A stretch of DNA of 64,000 nt from Dethiosulfatarculus sandiegensis (GCF_000931935.2 NZ_AZAC01000034.1:62001-126000); one strand, 5' to 3'. Positions 36,876-46,611 are shown, counted from the stretch's first letter. The notes: generated by a model from the sequence alone, not told the origin. Translations and numbers: made by a program.

Positions 36876-37478
36876 TCAATTAGGATTCTCTATTGTTGCT
36901 CCGCGGGGCGGTCCACTGCCCACGGGAATAAAGGTGGAGTCCACCTCTTTTTTAAAGACAACTCTTTCTTCGGGAACAAAAACCTTCATGCCCCTGGAAT
37001 TAATTTTGAACCTTTTCCCCGCCACAGTGACGGGATAATCCGTATCAACCAGTTTTTCTTTGTCAAAATAGGTCATGGCCTCTGTTCTCAAGGTCAAACC
37101 GTCTGAAGTACGGCCCCGGACCTTGCCTTTAAGCCCGACCACCTGATTCTTCTGGTCATAGTCGGCTCGGTCGGATTTGATTTTGATCCAGCCGCCTTTT
37201 TCCTTGAAGAAAGTTACATTGACATTGAAAAGGGTTATCACCCCGGTTTTCCGGTCCATTTTGGCCCTGTCCGCAGACAGTCGCCATTTTCTGACCCCAT
37301 CGGTCACCTGCGTGTAGGAAAGGCCCTGCACCCTGGGCTTGCCGTCCGCATCCATTTGGGGCGCGTTTTGGGTGTCCACAAGCGGCAGCTCCACCGGTGG
37401 ATTCAGCAAATACGCAGCCACTGTGCCCACCAATATAGCGGTCAGGGCCAGTAAAAATATCAAGCGCAAACGTCGCAA
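36876..37478 (-). CDS. lptC: LPS export protein LptC
   Basis: 200 residues: one N-terminal membrane anchor (LIFLLALTAILVGTVAAYLL) and a periplasmic domain with VQGLSYTQVTDGVRKWRLSA and YDQKNQVVGLKGKVRG, matching LptC (YrbK). It docks LPS onto LptA. Genes that usually precede lptC (kdsC, kdsD) are not here; a short spacer then proC's end is upstream. Confidence 0.88.
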   Translation of the reverse strand: MRRLRLIFLLALTAILVGTVAAYLLNPPVELPLVDTQNAPQMDADGKPRVQGLSYTQVTDGVRKWRLSADRAKMDRKTGVITLFNVNVTFFKEKGGWIKIKSDRADYDQKNQVVGLKGKVRGRTSDGLTLRTEAMTYFDKEKLVDTDYPVTVAGKRFKINSRGMKVFVPEERVVFKKEVDSTFIPVGSGPPRGATIENPN

Positions 37479-37759
37479 TGGTTTTGATTTCCTTGTGCAC
37501 CCTCGCCGAAAGAGTATATCCAGGCCTGCTTTTAACGTAAAGGCAAAATTCTTGCATGCGGTTTTGCGATGACCTCGTTTTCATAAATATAAAAGAGCGG
37601 TCTTTTTTCGCAGTGAATTGGAAAAGCAGGTTTTCCCTTAGATATCTCCTTATATAAAGGGCATAATTAAGAGCAATTCAAATAAGTTCCGCAGGTCCCC
37701 CCCGCTCGTGCTCCCTTAGGCCGCGCCTTTTTAGGGACTCCCTGCCCGGGTTAGGTAAA

Positions 37760-38569
37760 TCAGGAGCCCAGCTCCTTGCTTCTTTGGGTGGCGCGGGCCA
37801 CTGCATCCATCAAGGCCCCTCTCAGCCCCCGGCTTTCAAGTGCATGCACTCCGTTTATGGTGGTGCCTCCAGGCGACGTTACCATATCTTTCAGCTCAGC
37901 GGGATGCTTATCGCTCATTTGCAGTAATTTTGCCGCACCGGCTACAGTTTGGGCCGCGAGCATAAGGCTGGTTTCTCTGGGCAATCCCTGGAAAACGCCC
38001 GCATCGCTCAACGCCTCTATGAACATGAACACATAGGCCGGTCCGGAGCCGGAGAGCCCCGTCACAGCGTCCATGTTTTTTTCCTTTACCCAAACGGCCA
38101 GTCCAACCGCCTCAAAGATCCCCTGGGCCAGTTTTTTTTGCCCGTCAGTTACATCGGGCCCGGCTGCCAGGGCGGTGGCCCCCATGCCGACCAGGGCCGG
38201 AGTATTGGGCATGGCCCTGACCACGGCTGTGTGAGCGGGCAGTAACCCGGTCAGCCTTTCAATCGTCACCCCGGCGGCTATGCTTATGAAAAGCGCCTTT
38301 TTCTCGAGCCTTTTTTTCAGGCTGGCGGCTGCTTTATCAAGGTCCTGGGGCTTGACCGCGAACAGAACCAGATCCACCTCGCCGATATGCTCCGGCCTGT
38401 TCACTGTCCTGACGCCCAGCTCCTTGGCCAGCTTTTCGGCCTTTTCCTCTGCCTTTTCCGCCACAACAATCTGATCGGCCCTGGCGGTGGCTGTCTCCAG
38501 AATTCCCTTTAAAAGGGCTGTACCCATGTTGCCACCGCCCACCACTGCCATGCGGCCCGTAAATTCCAC
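37760..38569 (-). CDS. proC: Pyrroline-5-carboxylate reductase
   Basis: About 269 residues. The Rossmann NAD(P) loop AVVGGGNMGTALLKG opens the protein. Further ProC markers are LFAVKPQDLD, SIAAGVTIERL, RAMPNTPALVGMG, VTGLSGSGPAYVFMFIEAL and the C-terminal LKDMVTSPGGTTINGVHALE. It reduces pyrroline-5-carboxylate to proline. The start is taken as GTG 38569, with gggag at 8 bases; TTG 38584 and ATG 38551 are alternatives. No proAB nearby. Confidence 0.95.
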   Translation of the reverse strand: MEFTGRMAVVGGGNMGTALLKGILETATARADQIVVAEKAEEKAEKLAKELGVRTVNRPEHIGEVDLVLFAVKPQDLDKAAASLKKRLEKKALFISIAAGVTIERLTGLLPAHTAVVRAMPNTPALVGMGATALAAGPDVTDGQKKLAQGIFEAVGLAVWVKEKNMDAVTGLSGSGPAYVFMFIEALSDAGVFQGLPRETSLMLAAQTVAGAAKLLQMSDKHPAELKDMVTSPGGTTINGVHALESRGLRGALMDAVARATQRSKELGS

Positions 38570-38652
38570 TTTATTGTCTCCCAAATAATGCGGCCTGTTC
38601 CGTGTCCGGCCCCTTGGCCCCGACCCGGATCAGCCTTGGTATTGGTTTCAGG

Positions 38653-40077
38653 CTATTTTTCTAAAAGATGGTAACGGCGTCCACCCTGTTTACCGGTGAC
38701 TTCTACAATACCAGCATCAGCCAAAGCGCGCAGGATGTTCTTGGCGGTTGTGTCTGAACAATTAAGTTCCTTGCGCAGATCCTGGTTGGAAAAGGGGTCG
38801 GACCCCTTTTCCTGCAAAACCCGGCAGATGCCTTGCACCCGGTTTTTCGGCACCTTGGTTGTGCCGGTTATCAGCCCTGCCAGATCCCCGGGCACGGGCC
38901 GGTTTATTTCCGGCGGCAACAGGTCTTCTTTTATCTCAAAATCAGAGGACAGGGCAACCAGCCGCTGCAATACGTTTTTGAGTTGCCTGACATTGCCAGG
39001 CCAGGAATAGCTCAGCAGTTTTTCCCGGGTTTTTGGGTGAAGCCTTCTGGTGCGTTTGATCAGAAAACAGGCCTGCTCCATAAAATGATCAATCAGGCAG
39101 GGCAGGTCTTCGGGCCTTTGGCGCAAAGGGGGCAGATTTAACGGGATCACCATGATCCTGTGCAAAAGGCCCTGGTGAAAGCGCCCCTCTTCCGCCTCCT
39201 TCGCCAAGTCAAGGTGAGTGGCGCAGACCAGGCGGAAATCAATCTTCCTGGCTTTGGTTTTGCCCACCGGGGTTATCAGCCCGTCTTCCAAGACCCTTAA
39301 AAGCCTTACCTGAAAGTCTTTGGTGCTTTCCGCTATTTCATCAAGAAAAAGAGTGCCGCCTTGGGCAGAATCAAAATATCCGGCCCTGGCCGCTCCGGCC
39401 CCGGTGAAGGCTCCTTTTTCGTGTCCGAAAAGTTCGCTTTCCAAAAGATTGGGCGAAAGGGCGGCGCAGTTCAAGGGAACAAAAGGGCGGCTTTTTCTGG
39501 GGCTGAGCTGGTGCAGCCTTTGGGCCAGCATCTCTTTTCCCACCCCGGTTTCACCGGTCAGAAGAACCGGCAGATCAGTTCCCGCCACCTGCTCCAGGTT
39601 TTTCAGCACCTGCTTGAATTCCTCTGAAGGCCCCACAACCAGTTCTCTCCCGGACCGGGCTGAAGTTGCCTGCAATGGCGACAGCTTGACTCCCTGTCCG
39701 GCCCAGGCGGCCAGCCTGGGCAGATTAACCAATTTGGGGGCCAGGGAGGCCAGGCGGGCGGTGAAAATCCGTTCTTTTGCGCCGATGCTTTTCAGGTGTG
39801 CAAAGGCCGCCTTGTGCAATATGCCTTCCATATCCCCGGTGCTAAGCTCCCTGCCGGAAAGGGAAAGCAAGGTTTCCACCAGGTCGCGGGCCAGGTTTTC
39901 CAGGGCCCGGACCACCGGAGCGGGAATATCTTCGGGCAAAAGTCCATCCTCGGGCGGCTCGAGCATGGCGGCCTCAGCCACTTTAGGGACAGGGCTTTTT
40001 TTTGTGACGCCCAGGAGCTCTTTTACAATCTCCGCGCTTAAGGCCGTGACAAGTCCGGCAGGGGGAGTGAAAGTCAT
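38653..40077 (-). CDS. Sigma-54-dependent activator with non-Fis DNA-binding domain
   Basis: 474 residues. Residues ~1-150 are an uncharacterised helical region. The AAA+ domain (about 155-385) has Walker A GETGVGKE, the sigma-54 contact loop GAFTGA, Walker B TLFLDEIAE and the arginine-rich SWPGNVRQLKN. The C-terminal 60 residues are a winged-helix (FSNQDLRKELNCSDTTAKNILRALADAGIVEV), not the usual Fis-type helix. A 25-base palindrome (38788-38812) lies in frame at the join of the two domains and encodes EKGSDPF. No receiver domain, so its trigger is unknown. Confidence 0.9.
   Translation of the reverse strand: MTFTPPAGLVTALSAEIVKELLGVTKKSPVPKVAEAAMLEPPEDGLLPEDIPAPVVRALENLARDLVETLLSLSGRELSTGDMEGILHKAAFAHLKSIGAKERIFTARLASLAPKLVNLPRLAAWAGQGVKLSPLQATSARSGRELVVGPSEEFKQVLKNLEQVAGTDLPVLLTGETGVGKEMLAQRLHQLSPRKSRPFVPLNCAALSPNLLESELFGHEKGAFTGAGAARAGYFDSAQGGTLFLDEIAESTKDFQVRLLRVLEDGLITPVGKTKARKIDFRLVCATHLDLAKEAEEGRFHQGLLHRIMVIPLNLPPLRQRPEDLPCLIDHFMEQACFLIKRTRRLHPKTREKLLSYSWPGNVRQLKNVLQRLVALSSDFEIKEDLLPPEINRPVPGDLAGLITGTTKVPKNRVQGICRVLQEKGSDPFSNQDLRKELNCSDTTAKNILRALADAGIVEVTGKQGGRRYHLLEK
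38788..38812. repeat. Perfect palindrome inside the sigma-54 activator gene
   Basis: Arms GGAAAAGGGGTC and GACCCCTTTTCC (12 bp each) flank a single G. The type resembles GGGGTC-centred REP palindromes that are scattered in many genomes, here read through as protein. Confidence 0.75.
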
Positions 40078-40294
40078 GATTCACCTGAATTTAACTCGGT
40101 ATTTTGCTGTGTTCAACTTAAGCCCGGTCTTCATGAGCCGGTTTTGCCTGTCGGATACTTACCTTAAAAGTCCCTTTGCAGGCAAGCCCGGTTTGTCCGG
40201 CGGCCTTGCCACACATCTGGGCGGGTGTTATAACAAGCCATTAACGGTTGAATAAATAAGGTTTTTTCCACATACACCACATAAGGTTTGGTCA

Positions 40295-41395
40295 ATGATA
40301 AAAAAACGTCTGGCCGCCCTCCGCATGCTGCTCAAGTCCAAGGAATTGGACGGAATATTGGTAACCCTGCCGGCTAATCGGCGTTATCTCTCGGGTTTCA
40401 CGGCAGAAGACGGTCAATTTGGCGAGTCCTCGGGAGCCCTGCTCATAACCGCTTCCGATGCCTTTATCTTTACAGATATGCGCTATGAACTGAGCGCGCG
40501 CGAGCAGGCAAAGTATTTTAATTGCCGAATCTACGCCCGGGGCCTGGCCTGGGAGTTGGCCCACCTGGCGCCTGAGTTGAGGCTTAAAAAACTTGCCTTT
40601 GAGGCGGAAGGCCTTTTGGTGGAGCAAAAGGCCAAGCTGGAACAGGCCCTGGAAGGCTGCGAGTTTATTCCCACCCTTGGCATGGTCTCATTTTTGCGGC
40701 GTCGCAAAGAGCCTGGTGAGGTCCGCAGTATAGAGGCCGCCCTGGTTTTGATTGAAAGCGTATTGGGCGAGATCCTGGCCCAGGATGTAACCGGCATGAC
40801 CGAAAGGGAGCTGGCCTTGAAGATAACCAGGGCCTCAGAGGATCTGGGCGCGGAAGGCCCTGCCTTTGACCCCATTGTGGCGGCCGGTCCCAACGGCGCA
40901 GAGCCCCATGCCGTACCCGGCGACCGGGTCATCAAGGAGGGCGAGCCGGTCCTGTTTGACGTGGGCGCCAGGCTCAAAGGTTATAACAGCGATATTTCCC
41001 GCACGGTTGCGGCGGGCGGCTGGGAAAAGGCCGGTGATCTCTTCAAGGAGGTCTATGCTACAGTGCGTAAGGCCCAGGTTGCCGCGATCGATTCCATTTT
41101 TTGCGGCATGACCGGCAAACAGGCCGACAGCATTGCCAGGCAGGTCATAACCGAGGCCGGTTACGGCGACAAGTTCGGCCATTCCCTGGGGCACGGGGTG
41201 GGGACCATGGTCCATGAGTTCCCCTCTGTGGGCCCCAACTCGCCGGACCTGCTTTTGCCGGGCATGATTTTCACGGTTGAGCCGGGAATTTACATCCCCG
41301 GCTGGGGCGGAGTTCGCCTGGAACAGATGGTTGAGATGACAGAACAAGGATGCCGCCTTTTGAACAACCTTGATTGCTTTTATGATCTTGACTGA
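40295..41395 (+). CDS. Xaa-Pro aminopeptidase (M24B)
   Basis: 366 residues. The N-terminal creatinase-like domain (LDGILVTLPANRRYLSGFTAEDG) is followed by the pita-bread catalytic domain. Metal ligands are in order: Asp in VLFDVGAR, Asp in GYNSDISRTV, His in GHSLGHGVGTMVHE, Glu in FTVEPGIYIPGWGG and Glu in VRLEQMVEM. It cleaves N-terminal residues before proline in the cytoplasm. The start has aagg at 9 bases. Divergent from the sigma-54 activator gene across a 217-base promoter region. Confidence 0.94.
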   Translation: MIKKRLAALRMLLKSKELDGILVTLPANRRYLSGFTAEDGQFGESSGALLITASDAFIFTDMRYELSAREQAKYFNCRIYARGLAWELAHLAPELRLKKLAFEAEGLLVEQKAKLEQALEGCEFIPTLGMVSFLRRRKEPGEVRSIEAALVLIESVLGEILAQDVTGMTERELALKITRASEDLGAEGPAFDPIVAAGPNGAEPHAVPGDRVIKEGEPVLFDVGARLKGYNSDISRTVAAGGWEKAGDLFKEVYATVRKAQVAAIDSIFCGMTGKQADSIARQVITEAGYGDKFGHSLGHGVGTMVHEFPSVGPNSPDLLLPGMIFTVEPGIYIPGWGGVRLEQMVEMTEQGCRLLNNLDCFYDLD

Positions 41396-41443
41396 TCGGT
41401 TGAAAGGGCATTCCCGTGCTTGGGGGGTGATCCCGGCTCAAAG

Positions 41444-41482
41444 AAACCGCCTGCCGGGGCAGATGATCCGGGCAGGCGGTTT
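41444..41482 (+). terminator. Terminator after the M24 peptidase
   Basis: AAACCGCCTGCC (41444-41455) pairs with GGCAGGCGGTTT (41471-41482). The T run is short, so efficiency is uncertain. Confidence 0.65.
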
Positions 41483-41523
41483 GACGGAATTTTCGCTTTT
41501 TACTTAGGGGAGCGGCCTGGTTT

Positions 41524-42444
41524 ATGAGCCAAGAGACTAATCAGCCCTGGCCGGGCCTGTTTTATGATCTGGACCTTTATCTCGCCCACTTGGCCGCGGA
41601 AAGGGGCCTGGCCGAAAACACTGTATCCGCCTATAGTGACGATCTGCGTTCTTTTACCGACTTTCTTGTGGAGCATGAGGTCCCCGGCTGGTACGGGGTT
41701 GATTCCCTGCATATTGTAAGCTGGCTGGCCCGGCTTTCCCGTCGGGGCCTGGCTGCCCGCACCAGGGCCAGACGCCTCTCTGCCGTAAGGGGGCTTTTCC
41801 GGTTTCTGGCCGAAAACAAAATGGTGGATAAAGACCCCCTGGCCAAGGTTTCGGGGCCCAAGCTGCCTTCCGGCCTGCCCAGGTTTTTGAGCCCCAATGA
41901 AATGGAAAAACTCCTGGCCTCCCCGGATTTGACCAACAACCTGGGGCGCAGGGACCGGGCCATGCTCGAGACCATGTATGCGGCCGGGCTGCGTATAAGC
42001 GAGCTGATCACCTTGGGGGTGGGGCAGGTGCAGTTTCAGGTCGGCTGCCTTTTGGTAAGGGGCAAGGGCGGCAAGGAGCGCTTGGCGCCCTTGAACCAGA
42101 CAGCCATGGAACACCTCAAATCCTATATGAACGGCCCCAGAAAGCAGCTTATGAAAAGCGGGCTCAAAGAGGAGGTTTTCCTGAACGCCAGGGGCGGCGC
42201 CCTAAGCCGCATGGGCGCCTGGAAGATTATCAAGAAACATGTCCTGGCAGCAGGCATACCCGGCAAGGTGACCCCGCACACCCTGCGCCACACCTTTGCC
42301 ACCCACCTTTTGGAGGGCGGGGCGGACCTGCGCAGTGTACAGATGATGTTGGGGCATTCGGATATCAGCACAACTGAGATCTATACCCACGTAAGCAGAA
42401 AACGCATAATAGAAGTGCATAAACGGTATCACCCCAGAGGTTGA
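41524..42444 (+). CDS. xerD: Tyrosine recombinase XerD
   Basis: 306 residues. The N-terminal core-binding domain (DLYLAHLAAERGLAENTVSAY) is followed by the catalytic domain with Arg157 (AAGLRISEL), a Lys hairpin (RGKGGKERLAPL), His252/Arg255 (TPHTLRHTFATHLLEGG), His in LGHSDISTTEIY and Tyr287 (IYTHVS). Gene length, sequence and position favour XerC/D chromosome-dimer resolution rather than a mobile-element integrase; I cannot tell C from D with certainty. It starts the run of six co-directional genes to rluB. Confidence 0.92.
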   Translation: MSQETNQPWPGLFYDLDLYLAHLAAERGLAENTVSAYSDDLRSFTDFLVEHEVPGWYGVDSLHIVSWLARLSRRGLAARTRARRLSAVRGLFRFLAENKMVDKDPLAKVSGPKLPSGLPRFLSPNEMEKLLASPDLTNNLGRRDRAMLETMYAAGLRISELITLGVGQVQFQVGCLLVRGKGGKERLAPLNQTAMEHLKSYMNGPRKQLMKSGLKEEVFLNARGGALSRMGAWKIIKKHVLAAGIPGKVTPHTLRHTFATHLLEGGADLRSVQMMLGHSDISTTEIYTHVSRKRIIEVHKRYHPRG

Positions 42445-42460
42445 AGGCGGTTCGATCGTT

Positions 42461-45145
42461 ATGACCCAGAAAGCCACAGCGCTTCATAGCCGAAAACGTG
42501 ATCTCACCTTGATCACGACCCATGTGAATGCAGACTATGACGCCTTGGCCAGCATGCTGGCTGCGGCCAAACTGTATCCGGACGCCCTTTTGGTTCTGCC
42601 CGGCTCCCAGGAGCGCAACCTGCGCAACTTTTTTGTGGAGTCCACCTGCTATCTCTATAACTTCGTAAAGGTCAAAAACGTTCCCCTGGATAGGATAGCC
42701 AGGCTGGTTTTGGTTGACACCAGGCAGGCCGACCGCATAGGCACCCTGAGCCAGCTCTTGGAGGTGCCGGGCCTTACGGTGCATGCCTATGACCATCATC
42801 CGGACAGTGAAGACGACGTCAAGACCGACTACCAGGTGGTGGAGCCGGTCGGCGCGGCAGTGACCGTGCTGACCGAGATATTGCAAAAAAAGGGGGCCGA
42901 CCTAACCGATGACGAGGCCACCATCCTGGCCCTGGGCATATACGAAGACACCGGCAACTTCACTTTTTCCTCCACCACGCCCCGGGATTTCGAGGCGGCG
43001 AGCTGGCTCTTGCAAAAAGGGGCCAACTTGAACGTGGTCTCCAACCTGATCACCAGGGAGCTCACCCCGGAAGAGGTGGGGGCTCTTAACGATATGATCA
43101 AGGCCGCAGTGAAGTTCAAGGCCAGCGGGGCGGAAGTGGTGGTGAGCGAGGTATCCTGCGAACGCTATATCCCCGAGTTCGCGGTTTTGGTTCATAAGTT
43201 CATGGATATGGAGAACTTAGACGCCCTCTTTGTGGTGGCCCGCATGGAGGGCAGGCTTTACCTCATGGCCCGTTCCCGCATTGCCCAGATAGACGTGGGG
43301 CGCATAGCCAAGGCCATGGGCGGGGGAGGCCACCCCACTGCGGCCAGCGCCACCTTGCGGGAGATGACCCTGGTCGAGGCCAGGGAGCGCCTGGCCGCCT
43401 TGTTGCACGTGCATATCAACGCGGCGGTCAAGGCCAGGGACCTCATGACCGCGCCGGTTATCACCGTGACCCCGGTAACCACCGTGGAAGAGGCCCATCA
43501 AAAACTTTCCCGCTATGGGCTCAACGTGCTGGTGGTGGCCAGGGGCAATGAGATCATGGGATTGATCGGAACCGAGATCCTGGACCGGGCCTTGCACCAC
43601 GGCCTGGGCAAGATCGAGGTCAGTGAATACATGGAGCGCAATGTGGAGCCCCTGGATGGTGACGTGGGCCTGGACCAGGTGGAGGAGGCGGTGATGGGCT
43701 ACAGCCAGCGCCTGGTCCCCATCATGGTTCAGGGACGCCTGGCCGGGGTGATCACCCGCACCGACCTTTTGAATCACCTCATAGAAAACCCCCATATCCC
43801 GGAGTACCAGCCCGAGCCGGGCCAGGACCAGGGCAAGCTGAGGCGCAAGCAGGTCAAGGGGCTTATGCGCGAGCGCATTCCCAGGGAGATCTTGGAGGTG
43901 CTTAAAACCGTGGGCCTCACAGCCCAGGAGGCCGGGTACAAGGTGTATCTGGTCGGCGGCAGTGTGCGGGACCTGTTTTTGCGCTCCCCCAACCTGGACC
44001 TCGACCTGGTGGTTGAGGGCAACGGCATGGACCTGGCCAAAAAACTGGCCAGACGCCTCGGCAAGGTGCGGGTGCGCACCCATAAGAAATTTCAGACCGC
44101 CAAGCTCATCTTTGACGATGGTCTAATAATAGATGTCGCCACAGCCCGCATGGAGTATTACAAATCCCCGGCCGCCCTGCCGGTGATCGAACTCTCCAGC
44201 CTTAAAATGGATCTTTACCGCCGGGATTTCACCATAAACACCCTGGCGGTGAGCTTGAACCCCAAGGACTTTGGCCTGATCCTGGACTTTTTCGACGGCT
44301 TGAGGGACCTTAAGGGAAAGGTTATCCGGGTGTTGCACAACCTTTCCTTTGTGGAAGACCCCACCCGGGTTTTCAGGGCGGTGCGCTTTGAGCAACGCTT
44401 TAATTTCCGCATTGGCAAGTTCACCGAAGGTTTGATAAAAAACGCCCTCAAAATAGACGCCTTCAAGCTGCTCACCGGAGACCGGCTTTTTCACGAGCTG
44501 GAGAACATGCTTTTGGAGGAAAAGGCCACCGACTGCATGCGCCGCTTGGGCGAGTTGAACCTTTTGGAAGTGTATCACCCCAAACTTAAGCTCTCGGACA
44601 AGCTCGAGGCCATATTGGATAGTGTGGAACAGGTCATGGCCTGGTATAAGCTATCATTTCTTACTCTGCCCACCAGGCCCTGGCTGGTCTATTTTCTGGC
44701 CCTGGCCGATCCCCTGGACGAGGCGGAGATGGAACAGCTCTGCGCCCGGCTGGCCCTGGCCCCCAGGTTGAGGCGGGAGATCAAGGAGATGCGGGCCCAG
44801 ACCCTTAAGGTGCTGAACCGCTTGCAACGCAATCAACTGAGCCCCTCCAAGGTCTATGACCTTTTGCATAAGCTTAAGCCCGCTTACCAACTTTACATAA
44901 TGGCCAAGGCCAGGCAGGAATGGGCCAAAAAGGCGGTGAGCCGCTATCTTGGCAACATGACCAAGGTAAAGCCCCTTTTGACCGGCGATGACTTGGCCGG
45001 GATGGGGTTTGACCCCGGCCCGCTTTTCAAGGAGATTTTGGAAAGGGTGCTGGCCGCCCGTCTGGACGGGGAAGTTACAACCAAAGAAGATGAACTCGCC
45101 CTGGTTAAAAGCGAGTTTGGCTCCTATCTGGAGAAGACGGTTTAA
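42461..45145 (+). CDS. DHH/CBS-containing tRNA nucleotidyltransferase (poly(A)-polymerase-like)
   Basis: 894 residues with four parts. A DHH phosphoesterase domain comes first (TTHVNADYDALAS, VLVDTRQADR, AYDHHPD), then a DHHA1 segment (GGGGHPTAASA near 290). Two CBS domains follow (about 322-440). Last is a nucleotidyltransferase head (VYLVGGSVRDLFL, LDLDLVVEG, YRRDFTINTLAVSL) with RNA-binding tail. This architecture is known for A-adding enzymes that complete tRNA CCA ends. The DHH part may hydrolyse a small nucleotide. CBS domains suggest control by adenosine ligands. Overlaps nothing; ends at the M50 start. Confidence 0.93.
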   Translation: MTQKATALHSRKRDLTLITTHVNADYDALASMLAAAKLYPDALLVLPGSQERNLRNFFVESTCYLYNFVKVKNVPLDRIARLVLVDTRQADRIGTLSQLLEVPGLTVHAYDHHPDSEDDVKTDYQVVEPVGAAVTVLTEILQKKGADLTDDEATILALGIYEDTGNFTFSSTTPRDFEAASWLLQKGANLNVVSNLITRELTPEEVGALNDMIKAAVKFKASGAEVVVSEVSCERYIPEFAVLVHKFMDMENLDALFVVARMEGRLYLMARSRIAQIDVGRIAKAMGGGGHPTAASATLREMTLVEARERLAALLHVHINAAVKARDLMTAPVITVTPVTTVEEAHQKLSRYGLNVLVVARGNEIMGLIGTEILDRALHHGLGKIEVSEYMERNVEPLDGDVGLDQVEEAVMGYSQRLVPIMVQGRLAGVITRTDLLNHLIENPHIPEYQPEPGQDQGKLRRKQVKGLMRERIPREILEVLKTVGLTAQEAGYKVYLVGGSVRDLFLRSPNLDLDLVVEGNGMDLAKKLARRLGKVRVRTHKKFQTAKLIFDDGLIIDVATARMEYYKSPAALPVIELSSLKMDLYRRDFTINTLAVSLNPKDFGLILDFFDGLRDLKGKVIRVLHNLSFVEDPTRVFRAVRFEQRFNFRIGKFTEGLIKNALKIDAFKLLTGDRLFHELENMLLEEKATDCMRRLGELNLLEVYHPKLKLSDKLEAILDSVEQVMAWYKLSFLTLPTRPWLVYFLALADPLDEAEMEQLCARLALAPRLRREIKEMRAQTLKVLNRLQRNQLSPSKVYDLLHKLKPAYQLYIMAKARQEWAKKAVSRYLGNMTKVKPLLTGDDLAGMGFDPGPLFKEILERVLAARLDGEVTTKEDELALVKSEFGSYLEKTV

Positions 45146-45829
45146 ATGGATACTATTCAGGGATTTTTACTCAAGGTGGCCCTGTTGGCCCCGCCGATTC
45201 TGCTGGCCCTCACCGTGCACGAGGCTGCCCACGCCTTTGTGGCCAATAAAAGGGGAGACCCCACAGCCAGGCTCATGGGCAGAATGACCCTAAACCCCCT
45301 TAAACACCTGGATCCTCTAGGCACCTTGGCCTTTTTTGTAACCGCCCTGGCCGGTTCGGGCATAGGCTGGGCCAAACCCGTGCCCGTGGATTACAGAAAC
45401 TTGAGAAACCCGCTTCAGGACGGCATGCTTATCTCAGCGGCCGGGCCTGCCTCCAATATTCTTTTGGCCGTGCTGTTGGCGCTATTGTTCAACGGCCTGG
45501 TTCGCGTGGGTCTGTTTTCCGCCGAGCACTGGGGCTACACCCTGGAGTATGTGGTTTATTTTTTGAATTCGGCTGTGATTCTTAACCTCACCCTGGCCCT
45601 GTTCAACCTCATACCCCTGCCGCCTTTGGACGGCTCGGGCATATTGACCGGCCTGCTTTCGCCCCAGGCGGCTTACAAATATCAACAGATAAGCCGCTAT
45701 GGTTTTCTGATTATTCTGGCTATGATCTTTCTGCCGGGTTGGATACCGGGATTTCCCAATGTTATCCGTTGGGTAGTTGTGGAGCCCGCCTATTGGTTCG
45801 CGGGCCTGCTCCTGCCCTGGCTGGGTTAG
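45146..45829 (+). CDS. Site-2 protease family (M50) membrane metalloprotease
   Basis: 227 residues. The zinc motif HEAAH (25-29) lies in the first membrane segment, followed by GRMTLNPLKHLDPLGT, an SAAGPASNI segment and the third-ligand motif NLIPLPPLDGSGIL near 155. About five membrane spans, no PDZ domain: the small YwhC/rhomboid-like M50 type. It starts immediately after the upstream stop and is followed by scpA; this order (M50, trpS or none, scpA, scpB) is common. Substrate unknown. Confidence 0.92.
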   Translation: MDTIQGFLLKVALLAPPILLALTVHEAAHAFVANKRGDPTARLMGRMTLNPLKHLDPLGTLAFFVTALAGSGIGWAKPVPVDYRNLRNPLQDGMLISAAGPASNILLAVLLALLFNGLVRVGLFSAEHWGYTLEYVVYFLNSAVILNLTLALFNLIPLPPLDGSGILTGLLSPQAAYKYQQISRYGFLIILAMIFLPGWIPGFPNVIRWVVVEPAYWFAGLLLPWLG

Positions 45830-45833
45830 GCTT

Positions 45834-46607
45834 ATGGGTGTTTCAGTCAAGCTGGAGATATTTGAAGGCCCTTTGGACCTTTTGCTGCACCTCATTCGCA
45901 AGAACGAGGTGGATATTTACGACATCCCCATAGCCCTGATCACCCGGCAATATCTGGAATACCTGGAACTGATGAGAGAGATGAACATATCCTTGGCCGG
46001 AGATTTTCTGGTCATGGCAGCCACTCTCACCCATATAAAAAGCAAAAGCATTTTACCGAGCCATGACCCTTCGGACGATGAAGACGAGGAAGAGGGTAGC
46101 ATGGAAGACCTGGTGGCCCAGCTCAAGGAGCATATGCGGCTAAAGGCCGCGGCCCAGGAGCTGGACAGCCGCCCCAGGCTGCAAAGGGATATCTTCCCCA
46201 GGGGCGGCGGCCAGAAGGAGCTGGACCAGGCCCTGGCCCAGGGCAAGGAGCCGCCCCTGGTGCGGGCCGGGCTTTTTGACCTGATAGAGGCCTTTCACAG
46301 GCTCATGCAAAGGCAGGTCCGCGCCCTGGATCTTTCCCTGCCTGATGAGGGAATCTCCCTGGAAGACCGCATGACCCAGCTGCTGGAGATGATAAAGTCT
46401 GTTGAAAGCATTCTTTTTGAAGAGCTTTTCGCGGATGTGCGCACCAGGGACAATCTTGTGGTAACCTTTCTGGCTCTTTTGGAGCTTACCAGGCTGGGGC
46501 TTATGAAGGTTTATCAGCAACGCACCTATGATGGAGATTCTCAACAGGAGAGCTGGGGCGTGCTGCGCATTTTCAATAGACCCTTACAGGAAGACGAGGA
46601 GGCTTGA
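45834..46607 (+). CDS. scpA: Segregation and condensation protein ScpA
   Basis: 257 residues from ATG 45834, four bases after the M50 stop; the longer frame upstream overlaps it. Kleisin N-terminal helix reads FEGPLDLLLHLIRKNEVDIYDIPI, then ITRQYLEYLELM, SKSILP, and an acidic linker (DDEDEEEGSMED). The C-terminal winged helix (VVTFLALLELTRLGLMKVYQQ) would bind the SMC head. Forms the SMC-ScpAB condensin with ScpB; smc is not in this window. Confidence 0.95.
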   Translation: MGVSVKLEIFEGPLDLLLHLIRKNEVDIYDIPIALITRQYLEYLELMREMNISLAGDFLVMAATLTHIKSKSILPSHDPSDDEDEEEGSMEDLVAQLKEHMRLKAAAQELDSRPRLQRDIFPRGGGQKELDQALAQGKEPPLVRAGLFDLIEAFHRLMQRQVRALDLSLPDEGISLEDRMTQLLEMIKSVESILFEELFADVRTRDNLVVTFLALLELTRLGLMKVYQQRTYDGDSQQESWGVLRIFNRPLQEDEEA

Positions 46608-46611
46608 GCGC

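Noticed and set aside
39320..40255. 311-codon plus-strand ORF opposite the sigma-54 activator
   Set aside because: Shadow ORF; no motifs, and the activator reads correctly on the other strand.
43217..44083. 288-codon minus-strand ORF inside the DHH/CBS/nucleotidyltransferase gene
   Set aside because: Shadow of conserved coding sequence.
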